Notes: a model not told the origin generated them from the sequence alone. 64,000 nt of DNA from Parvibaculum sp040390855 (GCA_040390855.1 JAZJXO010000031.1:1-64000); one strand, 5' to 3'; shown: positions 1 to 8,927, counted from the stretch's first letter. A program made the numbers and translations.

Positions 1-59
1 AATTACCTCAAAAACTCCGGCTATGCGTCAATCTAATGTCATCAAGCTCTAGGTTGCTG

Positions 60-545
60 TCATTTCACTATGAGCGGCCCTGTCATTCCAAGTTCTGAAT
101 GCCCGGGATAGTTGCAGGCAAATTCGAACGTCCCCGCTTTCGTGAAAGTCCAGATCAGTTCTTTCGTTTCGCCGGGTTCTGCCGAAACCGAATTGCCTTC
201 CGCGTGCTCCATCTTCATACCGGCCATTTCCGACATCATTTCGCGATGCGCAGATTGTTCGTCGGCATCGCCCAGTGCGAGTTCATGTGGTTGCTCGCCT
301 TTGTTGATGAGCACAAAGCGGATCGTCTCGCCTGCTTTCACGTCAATGCTTTTCACGTCGAACGCGATTTCGCTCGCTTCAATCGTGATGGCGCGGCTGA
401 CGTTTTTCGCAACGCCCTTGTGGCCGATGCTCATTTCGACATATTCGTCGTGATGTGTGCTTTCATCAGCATGTGCTGTTGAAAGCGATGCTGCGGTAAG
501 TGTCGAAAACAGGGCAGCGCAAAGAAATGTGTTCAGTGTTTTCAT
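60..545 (-). CDS. Periplasmic cupredoxin (plastocyanin-like copper protein)
   Basis: The 161-residue product has a Sec signal peptide (about residues 1-26, cleavage after AHA) and one cupredoxin domain. The four expected type-1 copper ligands are visible: H87 in PHELAL, then C144, H149 and M154 in ACNYPGHSELGM. A Met/His-rich loop (about residues 98-114) lies between the first and second ligands. It is the last gene of a minus-strand operon after copA and copB, only 25 bases from copB, so a role in periplasmic copper binding or electron transfer during copper detoxification is inferred. Similar small cupredoxins (CopI or CopC-like in role) accompany CopAB in many proteobacteria. The exact partner is unknown. 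Confidence 0.85.
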   Translation of the reverse strand: MKTLNTFLCAALFSTLTAASLSTAHADESTHHDEYVEMSIGHKGVAKNVSRAITIEASEIAFDVKSIDVKAGETIRFVLINKGEQPHELALGDADEQSAHREMMSEMAGMKMEHAEGNSVSAEPGETKELIWTFTKAGTFEFACNYPGHSELGMTGPLIVK

Positions 546-570
546 AATGATCTCCTTTGACGAATGAGTT

Positions 571-1269
571 TCAGAAAGCGATGCGCAGGCCGATGCGCAG
601 TGTCAGATCAGAAGGGTCGTCGCCGTTGTTGCGTTTGATGCGCGCGGTGTTGCCCGTGGCCGTCTCGTAAACAAGATCGACATAGGGGGCGAATTTGCGG
701 GTCACTTCGTAGCGCAGTTGCGCGCCCGCCTCGATGCTTGAGATGCCGGAGCCGATGGCAAGTTCGGGCACATCGCTTGCGTAGACATTGAGTTCGGTAT
801 GTGGCTCCAGGATCAGCCTTTGCGTGATGGCCAGATCAATAGATTGTTCAAGCCGTGCACTCACATCGCCGCGCGTCGAGACAAATCCATGTGCGTGGGT
901 CTCAATGAATTGCGGCAGCATCCCCTCAACACCGATGACGAGGGATGTTGTCGGGTGCGGGTCAATGTCTTGTCTGACGCCGGCCTGCAAGTCCCAGAAA
1001 TCAGAGACATTGCGGCTCCACAGACCCCAGAGTTCCGATGCTTCGACATGGCCGTTCTGCATTTCGCCTTTAGTCCGCAGGACGATCTTGTCGAGGTCGC
1101 CGCCATACCAGCCTTCGCCTTCCCATGTGACGAGACCGCCTTCATTGTTTTCCGTGCCGTCCACTTGCAAGCGGACCACATGAAAGTTCGGTTCGGACAT
1201 CTCGTTTGCAGAGAGGGGCGTTGTCATTGCCATGCTTGCCACAGCGAGACATGAAAACAGGTTTTTCAT
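571..1269 (-). CDS. copB: Copper resistance protein B (outer-membrane CopB/PcoB family)
   Basis: A 232-residue protein with a signal peptide (MKNLFSCLAVASMAM...ANA-type cleavage near residue 21), followed by the CopB/PcoB beta-barrel domain including the typical EGEGWYGGDLDKI stretch. The ATG at 1269 is chosen because it overlaps the copA stop as ATGA and is followed at once by the signal peptide; a longer in-frame extension to 1359 would overlap copA heavily. The Met/His-rich N-terminal segment of longer CopB proteins is missing, so this is a short version. It is inferred to sit in the outer membrane and to sequester or export copper together with CopA. Confidence 0.85.
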   Translation of the reverse strand: MKNLFSCLAVASMAMTTPLSANEMSEPNFHVVRLQVDGTENNEGGLVTWEGEGWYGGDLDKIVLRTKGEMQNGHVEASELWGLWSRNVSDFWDLQAGVRQDIDPHPTTSLVIGVEGMLPQFIETHAHGFVSTRGDVSARLEQSIDLAITQRLILEPHTELNVYASDVPELAIGSGISSIEAGAQLRYEVTRKFAPYVDLVYETATGNTARIKRNNGDDPSDLTLRIGLRIAF

Positions 1270-2948
1270 TTCGCACCCTCCGCGCCGAGACGTGCGACGA
1301 CAACCTTGTTCATCATGCCGCTCTGCATGTGAAAGAGCAGATGGCAATGGAAGGCCCATTCGCCCGCTTCGTCGGCTGTCAGCATGACGGAATAGCTTTT
1401 ACCCGGCGGTACACTCACCATATGTTTGTTGGGCAATCTTTCAGCGGGCTGGCCGTTGACGAGTTGCACAAACATGCCGTGCAGATGCATCGGATGCGCC
1501 ATCATCGTGTCGTTGATGAACGTGAGCTTCACCCGCTCGCCATATTTCAGTTCAATCGGCGTCGCATCGGCTTCCTTCTTGCCGTTGAGGGTCCAGATAT
1601 AGCGCTCCATCGTGCCGCCGAGACGGACCATGATCTCGCGTTCTTCGGGCCGCGTGTCTTTCTGTTTCTTCAGCGATCTGAGGTCGGCGTAGCTGAGGAC
1701 TTTTGTGCCGGGCGGTGCGCCTGAGGCCCAGCCCGTAGGCTGCGCGTCGGCTTTTGTATTGGCGGCGGGTTTGGCGCCGTGCATGGCGTGCATGTCGGCC
1801 ATGCTCGTCTTGCTGTGGTCCATGCCGCTCATGCCACCCATGCCGCTCATGCCACTCATGCCGCTCATGCCACTCATGTCATGGTCCATACCCTCCATGC
1901 TGCCCATACCCATGTCGCTCATGGTGAGGCGCGCGCGGGGCCGCACCGGCGGGACAGGGGCGGACATGCCTTCATGCGGGGCGAGCGTGCCGCGGGCGTA
2001 GCCTGTACGGTCGAGCGATTGGGCAAAGATCGTGTAAGCCTTGTCATCCTTGGGCATGACGATGACGTCATAGGTCTCGCCGATCGCCATGCGGATTTCA
2101 TCGACAACCACGGGCTGCACATTTTGTCCGTCGGCGGCAACTACGATGAGCTTGAGGCCGGGAATGGCAAAATCGAAATAGGTCATGGCCGAGGCATTGA
2201 TGAGACGCAGGCGCACACGCTCGCCGGATTTGTAAAGTCCTGTCCAGTTCGCGCTTTCTGACTTGCCGTTGACAAGAAATGTATAACCCGTGACATCGGC
2301 AAGGTCTGTCGGGTCCATGCGCATCTCGCCCCATGCGAGCCGGTCTCTGATTGTGGCGACGAGTCCCTTTTCAGACATATCTGAAAAGAAATCACCGGCG
2401 GTGCGGCGCGCATAATTGTAATAGCCGCTGTCGCTTTTGAGATTGGCGAGAATGTCGTCGGAGGTTTCAGTGGTGAAGTCCGACAAGACAATCACATAGT
2501 CGCGATCTGACGGTACGGGTTCCTTGTCCGCAGGCTCGATGACAATGGAACCATAAAGCCCTTCCTGTTCCTGTCCGCCGGAATGGGAGTGATACCAATA
2601 GGTGCCGCTTTGTCTGATTTTGAATTGATAGGTGAATGTCGTGCCGGGCCGGATGCCGTGAAAGCCGTTGAACATGGGTACGCCATCCATGGCGGCGGGG
2701 ACCAGCAGACCGTGCCAATGCAGCGACGTGTCCACTTTGAGTTTGTTGACGACATTGATTGTCACCTCCTCCCCCTCTTTGAAACGAAGAGTGGGGCCGG
2801 GCAACTGTCCGTTGATCGTCAGGCTCTCGCCCTTGCGACCGCCGACGTCAACGGTTTGCTTGTCTATGACGAGAGTATATTCGCCCGCATAGGCCGCTGT
2901 GCTGAAGGCAAGGCTGGCGCAGGCGATAGCGAGGATGAGCCGCTTCAT
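1266..2948 (-). CDS. copA: Copper resistance multicopper oxidase CopA
   Basis: A 560-residue periplasmic multicopper oxidase. It has a signal peptide (about residues 1-21) and three cupredoxin domains with the four copper-binding motifs: HWHG (H77, H79), WYHSHSG (H120, H122), HPMHLHG and HCHLLFHMQSGM (H534, C535, H536, H540, M545). Between domains two and three is a Met/His/Gly-rich segment (about residues 345-395) typical of PcoA/CopA, which binds extra copper. It probably oxidises Cu(I) in the periplasm. Its stop overlaps the copB start by four bases (ATGA), so the two are translationally coupled. Confidence 0.92.
   Translation of the reverse strand: MKRLILAIACASLAFSTAAYAGEYTLVIDKQTVDVGGRKGESLTINGQLPGPTLRFKEGEEVTINVVNKLKVDTSLHWHGLLVPAAMDGVPMFNGFHGIRPGTTFTYQFKIRQSGTYWYHSHSGGQEQEGLYGSIVIEPADKEPVPSDRDYVIVLSDFTTETSDDILANLKSDSGYYNYARRTAGDFFSDMSEKGLVATIRDRLAWGEMRMDPTDLADVTGYTFLVNGKSESANWTGLYKSGERVRLRLINASAMTYFDFAIPGLKLIVVAADGQNVQPVVVDEIRMAIGETYDVIVMPKDDKAYTIFAQSLDRTGYARGTLAPHEGMSAPVPPVRPRARLTMSDMGMGSMEGMDHDMSGMSGMSGMSGMGGMSGMDHSKTSMADMHAMHGAKPAANTKADAQPTGWASGAPPGTKVLSYADLRSLKKQKDTRPEEREIMVRLGGTMERYIWTLNGKKEADATPIELKYGERVKLTFINDTMMAHPMHLHGMFVQLVNGQPAERLPNKHMVSVPPGKSYSVMLTADEAGEWAFHCHLLFHMQSGMMNKVVVARLGAEGAK
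1825..1878 (-). repeat. In-frame 9-bp tandem repeats in copA Met-rich segment
   Basis: Six consecutive 9-base units, alternating ccgctcatg and ccactcatg (one unit is ccacccatg), lie within copA. They encode a run of Gly-Met-Ser triplets on the minus strand. Because each unit is a multiple of three, slippage would change the number of Met ligands without breaking the frame. Confidence 0.85.
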
Positions 2949-3008
2949 AAGCGTTCTCCTTCAGTCGATGGGTTTGAAAAGCAGAAAACCTGTCCGGCGC
3001 GTCGGGCG

Positions 3009-3431
3009 CTAGATCAACATGCGGTCTGTCGCCGCGAATACATCTGCATAATATCCGGCATCCGGCGCGCGCGGCGGCGGTGTGCCGATGGGCGCGGGCG
3101 GTAGCCTTGTTTGTGCCGTCAGGTAAAGGGGCGTGTCTCCACGCGCTTGTGTCGCCACAGCAGCAGGCTTTGCAAGATGGTCCGATGGCTGATGCAGGAA
3201 GGACCAGCCGGAAAGGGCAGAGGCTTCCTTTTCGTGGTGACAAGAATGCTCGTCGCCGGACTTTTTTTCTTGCTGATTATGGCTGTGGCCGCTCTCAAGG
3301 CCCGCATGGGCCGCGTCGGCAGCCACCGACATGCCGAGGCAATGCGCTTCGTTCGACAACGTGACAAAGCTCGCCAGCACAAAAAAGAGCGCCAGCGTTG
3401 CCCGCCCGTATGGGAAAGACAATCGGTCCAT
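3009..3431 (-). CDS. Small exported His-rich protein at head of copper operon
   Basis: A 140-residue protein with a hydrophobic N-terminal segment (about residues 10-25, ending near NEAHC) that looks like a signal peptide. A short His/Glu/Lys-rich stretch (GHSHNQQEKKSGDEHSCHH, about residues 48-66) follows, then a Pro/Ala-rich tail. I do not recognise a named family. It is the first gene of the copper operon, 60 bases upstream of copA on the same strand. Small His-rich exported proteins are common there, so metal binding in the periplasm is inferred from composition and position only. Confidence 0.6.
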   Translation of the reverse strand: MDRLSFPYGRATLALFFVLASFVTLSNEAHCLGMSVAADAAHAGLESGHSHNQQEKKSGDEHSCHHEKEASALSGWSFLHQPSDHLAKPAAVATQARGDTPLYLTAQTRLPPAPIGTPPPRAPDAGYYADVFAATDRMLI

Positions 3432-3443
3432 GTGATCAGCCTA

Positions 3444-3466
3444 GACCTTCCTGTGGGTGGAAGGTC
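3444..3466. terminator. Hairpin after moaE, before copper operon
   Basis: A perfect 8-bp inverted repeat (gaccttcc / ggaaggtc) with a 7-base loop sits between the moaE stop and the start of the first copper-operon gene. There is no T tract on the minus-strand side, so it may be a weak terminator of the pgsA-moaD-moaE operon or part of the copper promoter region. Confidence 0.35.
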
Positions 3467-3472
3467 AAGCGG

Positions 3473-3886
3473 TCATTTCCACCGCTCCGCCGCGTCGTCG
3501 TCGCTCGACTTCGCCTCGACCCAGGTGTCGCCTTCGCGTTTCCAGAGGGGCGCGCGGGTTTTGAGGTAGTCCATCAGAAACTCTGCAGCTTCAAACGCAT
3601 CCTTGCGATGGGCGGCGGCTGTGATGACAAGCACGATATTGTCGGCGGGCGCGAGTGTGCCGACGCGGTGGATGATGGTTACGGCTTGCAAGTCCCAGCG
3701 GGCGTTCGCTTCCGCTTCGATCTTGGTGAGTTCGCGCTCCGTCATGCCTGCATAGTGTTCGAGCGTCAGCGTCACATCGCGCACGAGACCGGAGAAGGTC
3801 ACGACCGCGCCGATGTCGCTGCGCTGCTTCACAAGATTTTTAATCTCGGCGCTGACGTCGAAGTCTTCGGTCTGAACGCGGTTCAT
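3473..3886 (-). CDS. moaE: Molybdopterin synthase catalytic subunit MoaE
   Basis: A 137-residue MoaE family protein. It carries GAVVTFSGLVRD near residue 30, HRVGTLAPADN near residue 75 and the conserved Lys-rich C-terminal part (HRKDAFEAAEFLMDYLK; LWKRE), where the catalytic lysines of the family lie. With MoaD it converts cyclic pyranopterin monophosphate to molybdopterin by transferring two sulfurs from the MoaD thiocarboxylate. It follows moaD by 4 bases in an apparent pgsA-moaD-moaE operon, an order common in Alphaproteobacteria. Confidence 0.93.
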   Translation of the reverse strand: MNRVQTEDFDVSAEIKNLVKQRSDIGAVVTFSGLVRDVTLTLEHYAGMTERELTKIEAEANARWDLQAVTIIHRVGTLAPADNIVLVITAAAHRKDAFEAAEFLMDYLKTRAPLWKREGDTWVEAKSSDDDAAERWK

Positions 3887-3890
3887 GGGC

Positions 3891-4142
3891 CTAGCCCCCC
3901 GTCACCGGCGGAAAGAAGGCCACTTCGTGCGGGCGTCCGAGCGCTGCGTCGAGTTTTGCATGTTCCTGATCAATCGCGGCGCGGACCACTTTTTTGTTTT
4001 CGAAGGCGGCGGCATATTCCGGACCGCGTGTCGTCAACCAATCAATAAGTCCGGCGACATCGCGCACATTGTCGGGCGGTGTCACATTTTCTTCCTGCTT
4101 GCCGATCTTCTGGCGCAGCGATGCGAAATACAGAACCTTCAC
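3891..4142 (-). CDS. moaD: Molybdopterin synthase sulfur carrier subunit MoaD
   Basis: An 83-residue ubiquitin-like protein ending in the diagnostic Gly-Gly (FFPPVTGG), the site that is adenylated and thiocarboxylated. The start is a GTG at 4142 overlapping the pgsA stop (GTGA, 4 bases), and translation begins MKVLYFASLRQKIG, the normal N-terminal strand of MoaD. It works with the adjacent MoaE in molybdenum cofactor synthesis. Confidence 0.92.
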   Translation of the reverse strand: MKVLYFASLRQKIGKQEENVTPPDNVRDVAGLIDWLTTRGPEYAAAFENKKVVRAAIDQEHAKLDAALGRPHEVAFFPPVTGG

Positions 4143-4723
4143 GTTGTCTTATCCTGTTTCACTATCGGTGCGGTGAGGTGTTTCAGCCCCGCGCGGAAAT
4201 AGTCATAGCCTGTATAGAGCGTCAGGATCGCGGCGGCCCAGAGAAGGCTGATGCCGATTTCTGTGATGCTGGGGATCACCTTGTCGCCGGAGGGACCGGC
4301 GATGAGAAAGGCGAGCGCGACCATCTGGATCGTGGTTTTCCATTTTGCCAGTTGCGAGACGGGAACGCTGACGCGCAGTTCGGCGAGAAATTCGCGCAGG
4401 CCCGAGACGAGAATTTCGCGGCTCAGAATGACGAGTGCGGCCCAGAACGAATAGCCGGAGATCATGCCGGTGCGCGTGAGGGCGAGCAGAACGGCGGCGA
4501 CGAGCAGCTTGTCGGCGATGGGGTCGAGCATACGGCCTAGATGGGATTGTTGCTCCCAGGCGCGGGCGAGATAGCCGTCGAAAAAATCAGTGACGGCGGC
4601 GAGAACGAAAAAGCCGAGCGCTGTCCAGCGCGACCAGTCCTTGTCGATGATGGCGCAGCCGACAACGATGGGCACCATGACGATGCGGGCATAGGTCAGC
4701 AGATTGGGCAGATTGATCGGCAT
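4139..4723 (-). CDS. pgsA: CDP-diacylglycerol--glycerol-3-phosphate 3-phosphatidyltransferase
   Basis: A 194-residue integral membrane enzyme with the CDP-alcohol phosphatidyltransferase signature (DFFDGYLARAW followed by GRMLDPIADKLL, i.e. DGxxAR...GxxxDxxxD). It makes phosphatidylglycerophosphate, the committed step to phosphatidylglycerol. The start MPINLPNLLTYARI at 4723 is the standard family N-terminus; a 10-residue longer in-frame extension is less likely. It overlaps moaD by four bases and follows uvrC by about 90 bases on the same strand. Confidence 0.92.
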   Translation of the reverse strand: MPINLPNLLTYARIVMVPIVVGCAIIDKDWSRWTALGFFVLAAVTDFFDGYLARAWEQQSHLGRMLDPIADKLLVAAVLLALTRTGMISGYSFWAALVILSREILVSGLREFLAELRVSVPVSQLAKWKTTIQMVALAFLIAGPSGDKVIPSITEIGISLLWAAAILTLYTGYDYFRAGLKHLTAPIVKQDKTT

Positions 4724-4812
4724 GGGACACTCATTGACGGGGGAGGCGCGCATCGGGGGTGACGCGCCCTTTCGATCAGCATAGCAAAAGATTGGCGTCT
4801 GTCAGTCTTATG

Positions 4813-6804
4813 TCAGGCTTGTACGTCGGGATTTCCGTGAAAGAAATCATAGATCGTGCGGGCGAGTGCGGCCGAAATCCCGTCCACGGTTTCAAGATCG
4901 GCGAGGCCTGCGCGCGAAACGGCGCGTGCCGAGCCGAAATGTTGCAATAACGCGCGTTTTCGTCCCGGTCCGACACCCGGCACTTCGTCGAGCGGATTTG
5001 TGCCGATGGCCATGGAGCGGCGCGTGCGATGGCTGCCGATGGCAAAACGGTGCACTTCGTCGCGCAGACGTTGCAGATAGTAGAGAACCGGATTGCGCGG
5101 CTCCATCATAAAGGGAGCACGTCCCTGCATGAAAAAACGCTCGCGCCCCGCGTCGCGTTCCGGCCCCTTGGCGATGCCGACCGGCACCACGCTGTCGATG
5201 CCGAGTTCGGCGAGTACGTCCACCGCCACTTTCAGTTGCCCCGCGCCGCCGTCGATGAGGATGAGATCCGGCCAGTCGGGTGACGGTGCCGTCGGATCGT
5301 CCGTTTCGGTTGTGTCGGGTCGCGGCTCGCTGTTTTTCAGCAGGCGAGAGAAACGCCGTGTCAGCACCTCGCGCATCATCGCGTAGTCGTCGCCCTCGGC
5401 GATCTCGCTCTTGATGTTGAATTTGCGATATTGCGATTTGATAAAACCTTCCGGACCGGCGACGACCATGCCACCGACCGCTTTGGTGCCGGAGATATGG
5501 CTGTTGTCATAGACTTCGATACGTTGCGGGGTTTCGGGCAATCCGAAAATCTCGGCGACGCCTTCGAGCAGTATGCGCTGCGTCGAGCTTTCGGCAAGAC
5601 GGCGGCCCAGTGCCTCGCGCGCATTGGTCATGGCGTGGCCGACAAGTTCTTTCTTTTCGCCGCGCCGGGGCAATCCGACCGCCACTTTGCGTCCGGCGAT
5701 GATCGACAGCGCTTCGGCGAGAAGCGCGCGTCCGGGAATGTCGTGGCTCAGCAGCACGAGGCGTGGCGGGTGGCGGTCTTCATAGAATTGTGCGAGGAAA
5801 GCATCGAGCACGTCTGCGACGTCGACGTCGCGGTCATGGCGCGGGAAGTAGGCGCGGTTGCCCCAGTTCTGTCCGGCGCGGAAGAAAAAAACCTGAATGC
5901 AGGTCTGCCCGCCTTCCTGATAGGCGGCAAAAAGATCGGCTTCGGTCAGCGTCTGCGGATTGATGCCCTGATGTTGCTGGACTTGCGTCAAGGCGCGGAT
6001 GCGGTCGCGATAAATCGCGGCGCGTTCGAAGTCGAGGCCGGTGGCCGCCGCTTCCATATGTGCGACGAGGTCTTTCTGTGTCTTGCGTGAGCGGCCGCGC
6101 AGGAAGTCGCGGGCTTCGTTGACGAGTTCGTTATAGCCTTGTGCGCTGATTTCGCCGGTGCAGGGCGCGCTGCATCGTTTGATCTGGAAGAGGAGGCAGG
6201 GTCGTGTGCGCGATTCAAAGACGCTGTCGGAACATGAGCGCAGCAGAAAGGCTTTTTGCAGCGCATTGAGTGTCGCGTTGACCGCACCGGCATTGGCGAA
6301 GGGTCCGAAGTAATCACCTTTGCGCGCGCGTGCGCCGCGATGCTTGATCACCTGAACATAGTCATGGTCGCCGGTGAGCAAAATATAGGGGAAGGATTTG
6401 TCGTCCCGCATCAGAACATTGTAGCGCGGCTTCAGACGCTTGATGAGATTGGCTTCGAGCAGCAGCGCGTCTGTTTCCGTCGCAGTGGTGATGAACTCCA
6501 TCGCATGTGTGTTCGCGATCATGCGGGCGATGCGGTTGGAATGGCCGGTGAGTTTTGCGTAATTGGCCACGCGCTTTTTCAGCGAGCGTGCCTTGCCGAC
6601 ATAAAGCACTTCGCCGTCATGCCCGAACATGCGATAGACGCCGGGGCTGTCGGGCAGGATTTTGACTTTTTCGGCAATGAGGTCCGATCCGGTGAGTGCG
6701 TCCGGCGCGGGCGCAACTGTCTTGCGGCGCGCCTTGCTCGCCTTCACTTCATGTGCCTCGGGTTCTCCCTCCTGAGGCTGATCTGCGGCATCCTCGTTTA
6801 TCAT
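4813..6804 (-). CDS. uvrC: Excinuclease ABC subunit C
   Basis: A 663-residue UvrC. In order: GIY-YIG nuclease (SPGVYRMFG...EVLYVGKA, about residues 53-75), a UVR motif near 240-275, the RNase H-like nuclease domain (EVYDNSHISGT, ILIDGGAGQLK) and C-terminal helix-hairpin-helix motifs (VPGVGPGRKRALLQHFG). It makes the dual incisions in nucleotide excision repair after UvrA and UvrB. A 45-residue charged extension precedes the GIY-YIG domain. uvrB is in the same window about 6 kb away. No GTTC-N7-GTTC SOS box was seen upstream. Confidence 0.96.
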   Translation of the reverse strand: MINEDAADQPQEGEPEAHEVKASKARRKTVAPAPDALTGSDLIAEKVKILPDSPGVYRMFGHDGEVLYVGKARSLKKRVANYAKLTGHSNRIARMIANTHAMEFITTATETDALLLEANLIKRLKPRYNVLMRDDKSFPYILLTGDHDYVQVIKHRGARARKGDYFGPFANAGAVNATLNALQKAFLLRSCSDSVFESRTRPCLLFQIKRCSAPCTGEISAQGYNELVNEARDFLRGRSRKTQKDLVAHMEAAATGLDFERAAIYRDRIRALTQVQQHQGINPQTLTEADLFAAYQEGGQTCIQVFFFRAGQNWGNRAYFPRHDRDVDVADVLDAFLAQFYEDRHPPRLVLLSHDIPGRALLAEALSIIAGRKVAVGLPRRGEKKELVGHAMTNAREALGRRLAESSTQRILLEGVAEIFGLPETPQRIEVYDNSHISGTKAVGGMVVAGPEGFIKSQYRKFNIKSEIAEGDDYAMMREVLTRRFSRLLKNSEPRPDTTETDDPTAPSPDWPDLILIDGGAGQLKVAVDVLAELGIDSVVPVGIAKGPERDAGRERFFMQGRAPFMMEPRNPVLYYLQRLRDEVHRFAIGSHRTRRSMAIGTNPLDEVPGVGPGRKRALLQHFGSARAVSRAGLADLETVDGISAALARTIYDFFHGNPDVQA

Positions 6805-7150
6805 TCCGGTCCGGTGGTCCGTCTGTGGATAAGTTTGTTGAAAATCCTCATACTCTCAATGGTCATCCTCACGTCATGCGAAACGAGAGCTCTGACGATG
6901 TGCGATGGTTTCAAATCTTAAGTAATTGATCCCATTGATCTTTCTTGAGGTTGTGGCGAGTTGCAAATGTGATCAAACTGTCATTAAGGCCTGATTCTAC
7001 TCGATTTTTCCGATTTTCCGTGCTGTGCACAAAAGCTCCGTGAACGGTATGTGGCTGCTCAAACTGTTGTTTTTATTGCGGCTTTTTCAGGGGCGCTTTT
7101 CTTTGCCCAGAATAGAGACGCTTGGCGGCTGACCGGTCAGGCCGGCCCCG
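6805..7150. other. Intergenic region between folB and uvrC
   Basis: About 350 bases without a convincing gene. It should hold the uvrC promoter; it is somewhat more AT-rich in 6830-7020. I see no strong hairpin or tRNA. Confidence 0.5.
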
Positions 7151-7549
7151 TCATTTTGCCCGCTCGATTTCCACACCCACGCTGGCGGCTTCGGCGATGG
7201 CGGCGAGCTTTTCCACACGGATGCGGGCGACGCTGACGCGCTCGTCTTTCAGGCATTGGGCGGCGATTTGTTCAGCCAAAGTTTCCACAAGATTGAGATG
7301 GCCGTTGGCAACAATCGTCTTGATTTCATTCACGACGTTCTCGTAGCTGACGACATTGGCCAAGGCATCGCTGTGGGCTGCTTCGTGCACTGTGAGGTCG
7401 ACATTGACACGGATCGGCTGTGTGCGGCCATGCTCATGGGCATAGACGCCGATATGGGCATCGAGCAGCAGGTCGCGCACAAAGACGTGGCGGATCGCGC
7501 GGGCGGCGTCGGCGATTTTCATGGTCGATACGGTTTCGCTTTTACTCAT
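7151..7549 (-). CDS. folB: Dihydroneopterin aldolase FolB
   Basis: A 132-residue FolB family protein with the conserved opening VRDLLLDAHIGVYAHEHG and the NLVETLAEQIA helix carrying the catalytic or binding Glu. It converts dihydroneopterin to hydroxymethyl-dihydropterin in folate synthesis. The start ATG at 7549 overlaps the end of the upstream pteridine-reductase-like gene by eight bases; an earlier in-frame ATG would overlap it more. The pairing points to pterin/folate metabolism for both genes. Confidence 0.88.
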   Translation of the reverse strand: MSKSETVSTMKIADAARAIRHVFVRDLLLDAHIGVYAHEHGRTQPIRVNVDLTVHEAAHSDALANVVSYENVVNEIKTIVANGHLNLVETLAEQIAAQCLKDERVSVARIRVEKLAAIAEAASVGVEIERAK

Positions 7550-8309
7550 ACTTTTTCCCAACAACATCAGGCGTCGCCCATGCAAGGTGCTGGCCGCCGT
7601 CGAGTGCGATCATCTGGCCGGTCATGGCGGGCGAGGAGAGAATAAACCGGATCGCCGCACAAATCTCCTGCGGCGTCGTTCCGCGTTGTAGCGGCATGGA
7701 GGCTATTTCATGCGCGAAGTCTTCCGCCGTCTGGTGCACGCTTTGCAGCGTCGGGCCCGGCCCGATGGCATTGACGCGAATATCCGGCGCAAAGGCCTGC
7801 GCCATTACGCGCGTCATATCCCAAAGCCCCATTTTGCTGAGTGTATATGAGAAAAACAGCGGATTGGGCCGCCAGACACGCTGGTCGATGAGATTGATGA
7901 TATTGCCGGTATTGCCGCCGTTTCTGGGCAGTTGAGCGTGCAATGCGCGGGCGAGGAAGGCGGGCGCGCGCAGATTGACGTTCATATGTTCGTCCCATGT
8001 TGTCTGCGTCATGGTGGCCGCCGTGTCGGCATCGAAGAGCGAGGCGTTGTTGATAAGGAGGCTCACGGGCCCGAGCGCGGCGGCGGCATCGGGGATCAGC
8101 TTTTCAACAGCGCTCGCGTTGCTCAGGTCCGCAGGCAGGATGGTCACGCGGGTGCCTTTGTGTTCGATGTCGCGGCGCAGCGCCTCGCCGCCCTGATCGG
8201 AGCGGTCGGGACGGATGCAGAGCGCCAGATCATAGCCCTCTTCGGCTAACATCAACGCAATGTGGTGGCCGATGCGCCGCGCGGCGCCTGTCACCAAAGC
8301 AACGGCCAT
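7542..8309 (-). CDS. SDR-family pteridine-reductase-like oxidoreductase
   Basis: A 255-residue short-chain dehydrogenase. The NAD(P) motif is TGAARRIG (residues 7-14), an arginine-rich variant used by pteridine reductases and FolM. NNAS is at 87-90, and the YxxxK pair is Y155/K159. Where classical SDRs have Ser, this protein has Asp (D142 in INLIDQ), as in PTR1/FolM-type enzymes. Overlap with folB supports reduction of dihydromonapterin or a related pterin. A general SDR activity cannot be excluded. Confidence 0.82.
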   Translation of the reverse strand: MAVALVTGAARRIGHHIALMLAEEGYDLALCIRPDRSDQGGEALRRDIEHKGTRVTILPADLSNASAVEKLIPDAAAALGPVSLLINNASLFDADTAATMTQTTWDEHMNVNLRAPAFLARALHAQLPRNGGNTGNIINLIDQRVWRPNPLFFSYTLSKMGLWDMTRVMAQAFAPDIRVNAIGPGPTLQSVHQTAEDFAHEIASMPLQRGTTPQEICAAIRFILSSPAMTGQMIALDGGQHLAWATPDVVGKKYE

Positions 8310-8312
8310 AGT

Positions 8313-8705
8313 TTATTCCTTGTACTGACTGATTTCATGGCCAAAAGGCATAGTGTAGATCGCGTAGTGCTTGCGCGTCCGCGTCACAACTTCCCATGTG
8401 CCGCTGAAGCCCGACGGAATGACGAAAGCATCGCCTTTGCGCACCGTGGTGACGGTGCCGTCGGCATCGGTGAGGCGGCTTTCGCCTTCAAGGATGTGGC
8501 AGAACTCGGCTTCGGTATAGTCAATCGCCCAGCATCCGGCGTCCGATTCCCAGATGCCCGCAAAGAACGCTCCGTCCGGTGTTTCATGGGCATTCCATGT
8601 CCTGTTTTGGGGCGTACCGCTCAGGACACGGGCCGGATCGGGTGCGCTGGTCTCCGGCAGCGTCCTGGCGGTGACAGGTATAAGTTTGGCAGCGGGCTTG
8701 GGCAT
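8313..8705 (-). CDS. Cupin domain protein (DUF861/EutQ-like)
   Basis: A 130-residue single-cupin protein. The core reads TEAEFCHILEGESRLTDADG and KGDAFVIPSGFSGTWEV, the pattern of the Cupin_3 (DUF861) group. The start at 8705 follows AGGA at a suitable distance; an upstream in-frame ATG at 8753 would add 16 residues. It ends three bases before the SDR start on the same strand, so they may be co-transcribed. The substrate is unknown. Confidence 0.75.
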   Translation of the reverse strand: MPKPAAKLIPVTARTLPETSAPDPARVLSGTPQNRTWNAHETPDGAFFAGIWESDAGCWAIDYTEAEFCHILEGESRLTDADGTVTTVRKGDAFVIPSGFSGTWEVVTRTRKHYAIYTMPFGHEISQYKE

Positions 8706-8927
8706 GTGGTCCTGAATGGGGAGAGCGGGGCGGAGTTTGGCCGATTTTAACATGGTTCCGCTGTGCCAGTCTCACAAGCCGCCCGCTTAAATAGCCGGTT
8801 TTTGTCAGTTCGGGGTGGGGTGTCCGGCAGGCTTCTTGCTGCTTAAACGGAAATGGCAGGTTTCCGTCCGGTTTCGGTACGGGTCTGTCCCGAAATGACG
8901 AATACCGGTCACCAACGGGCTGAAAAA

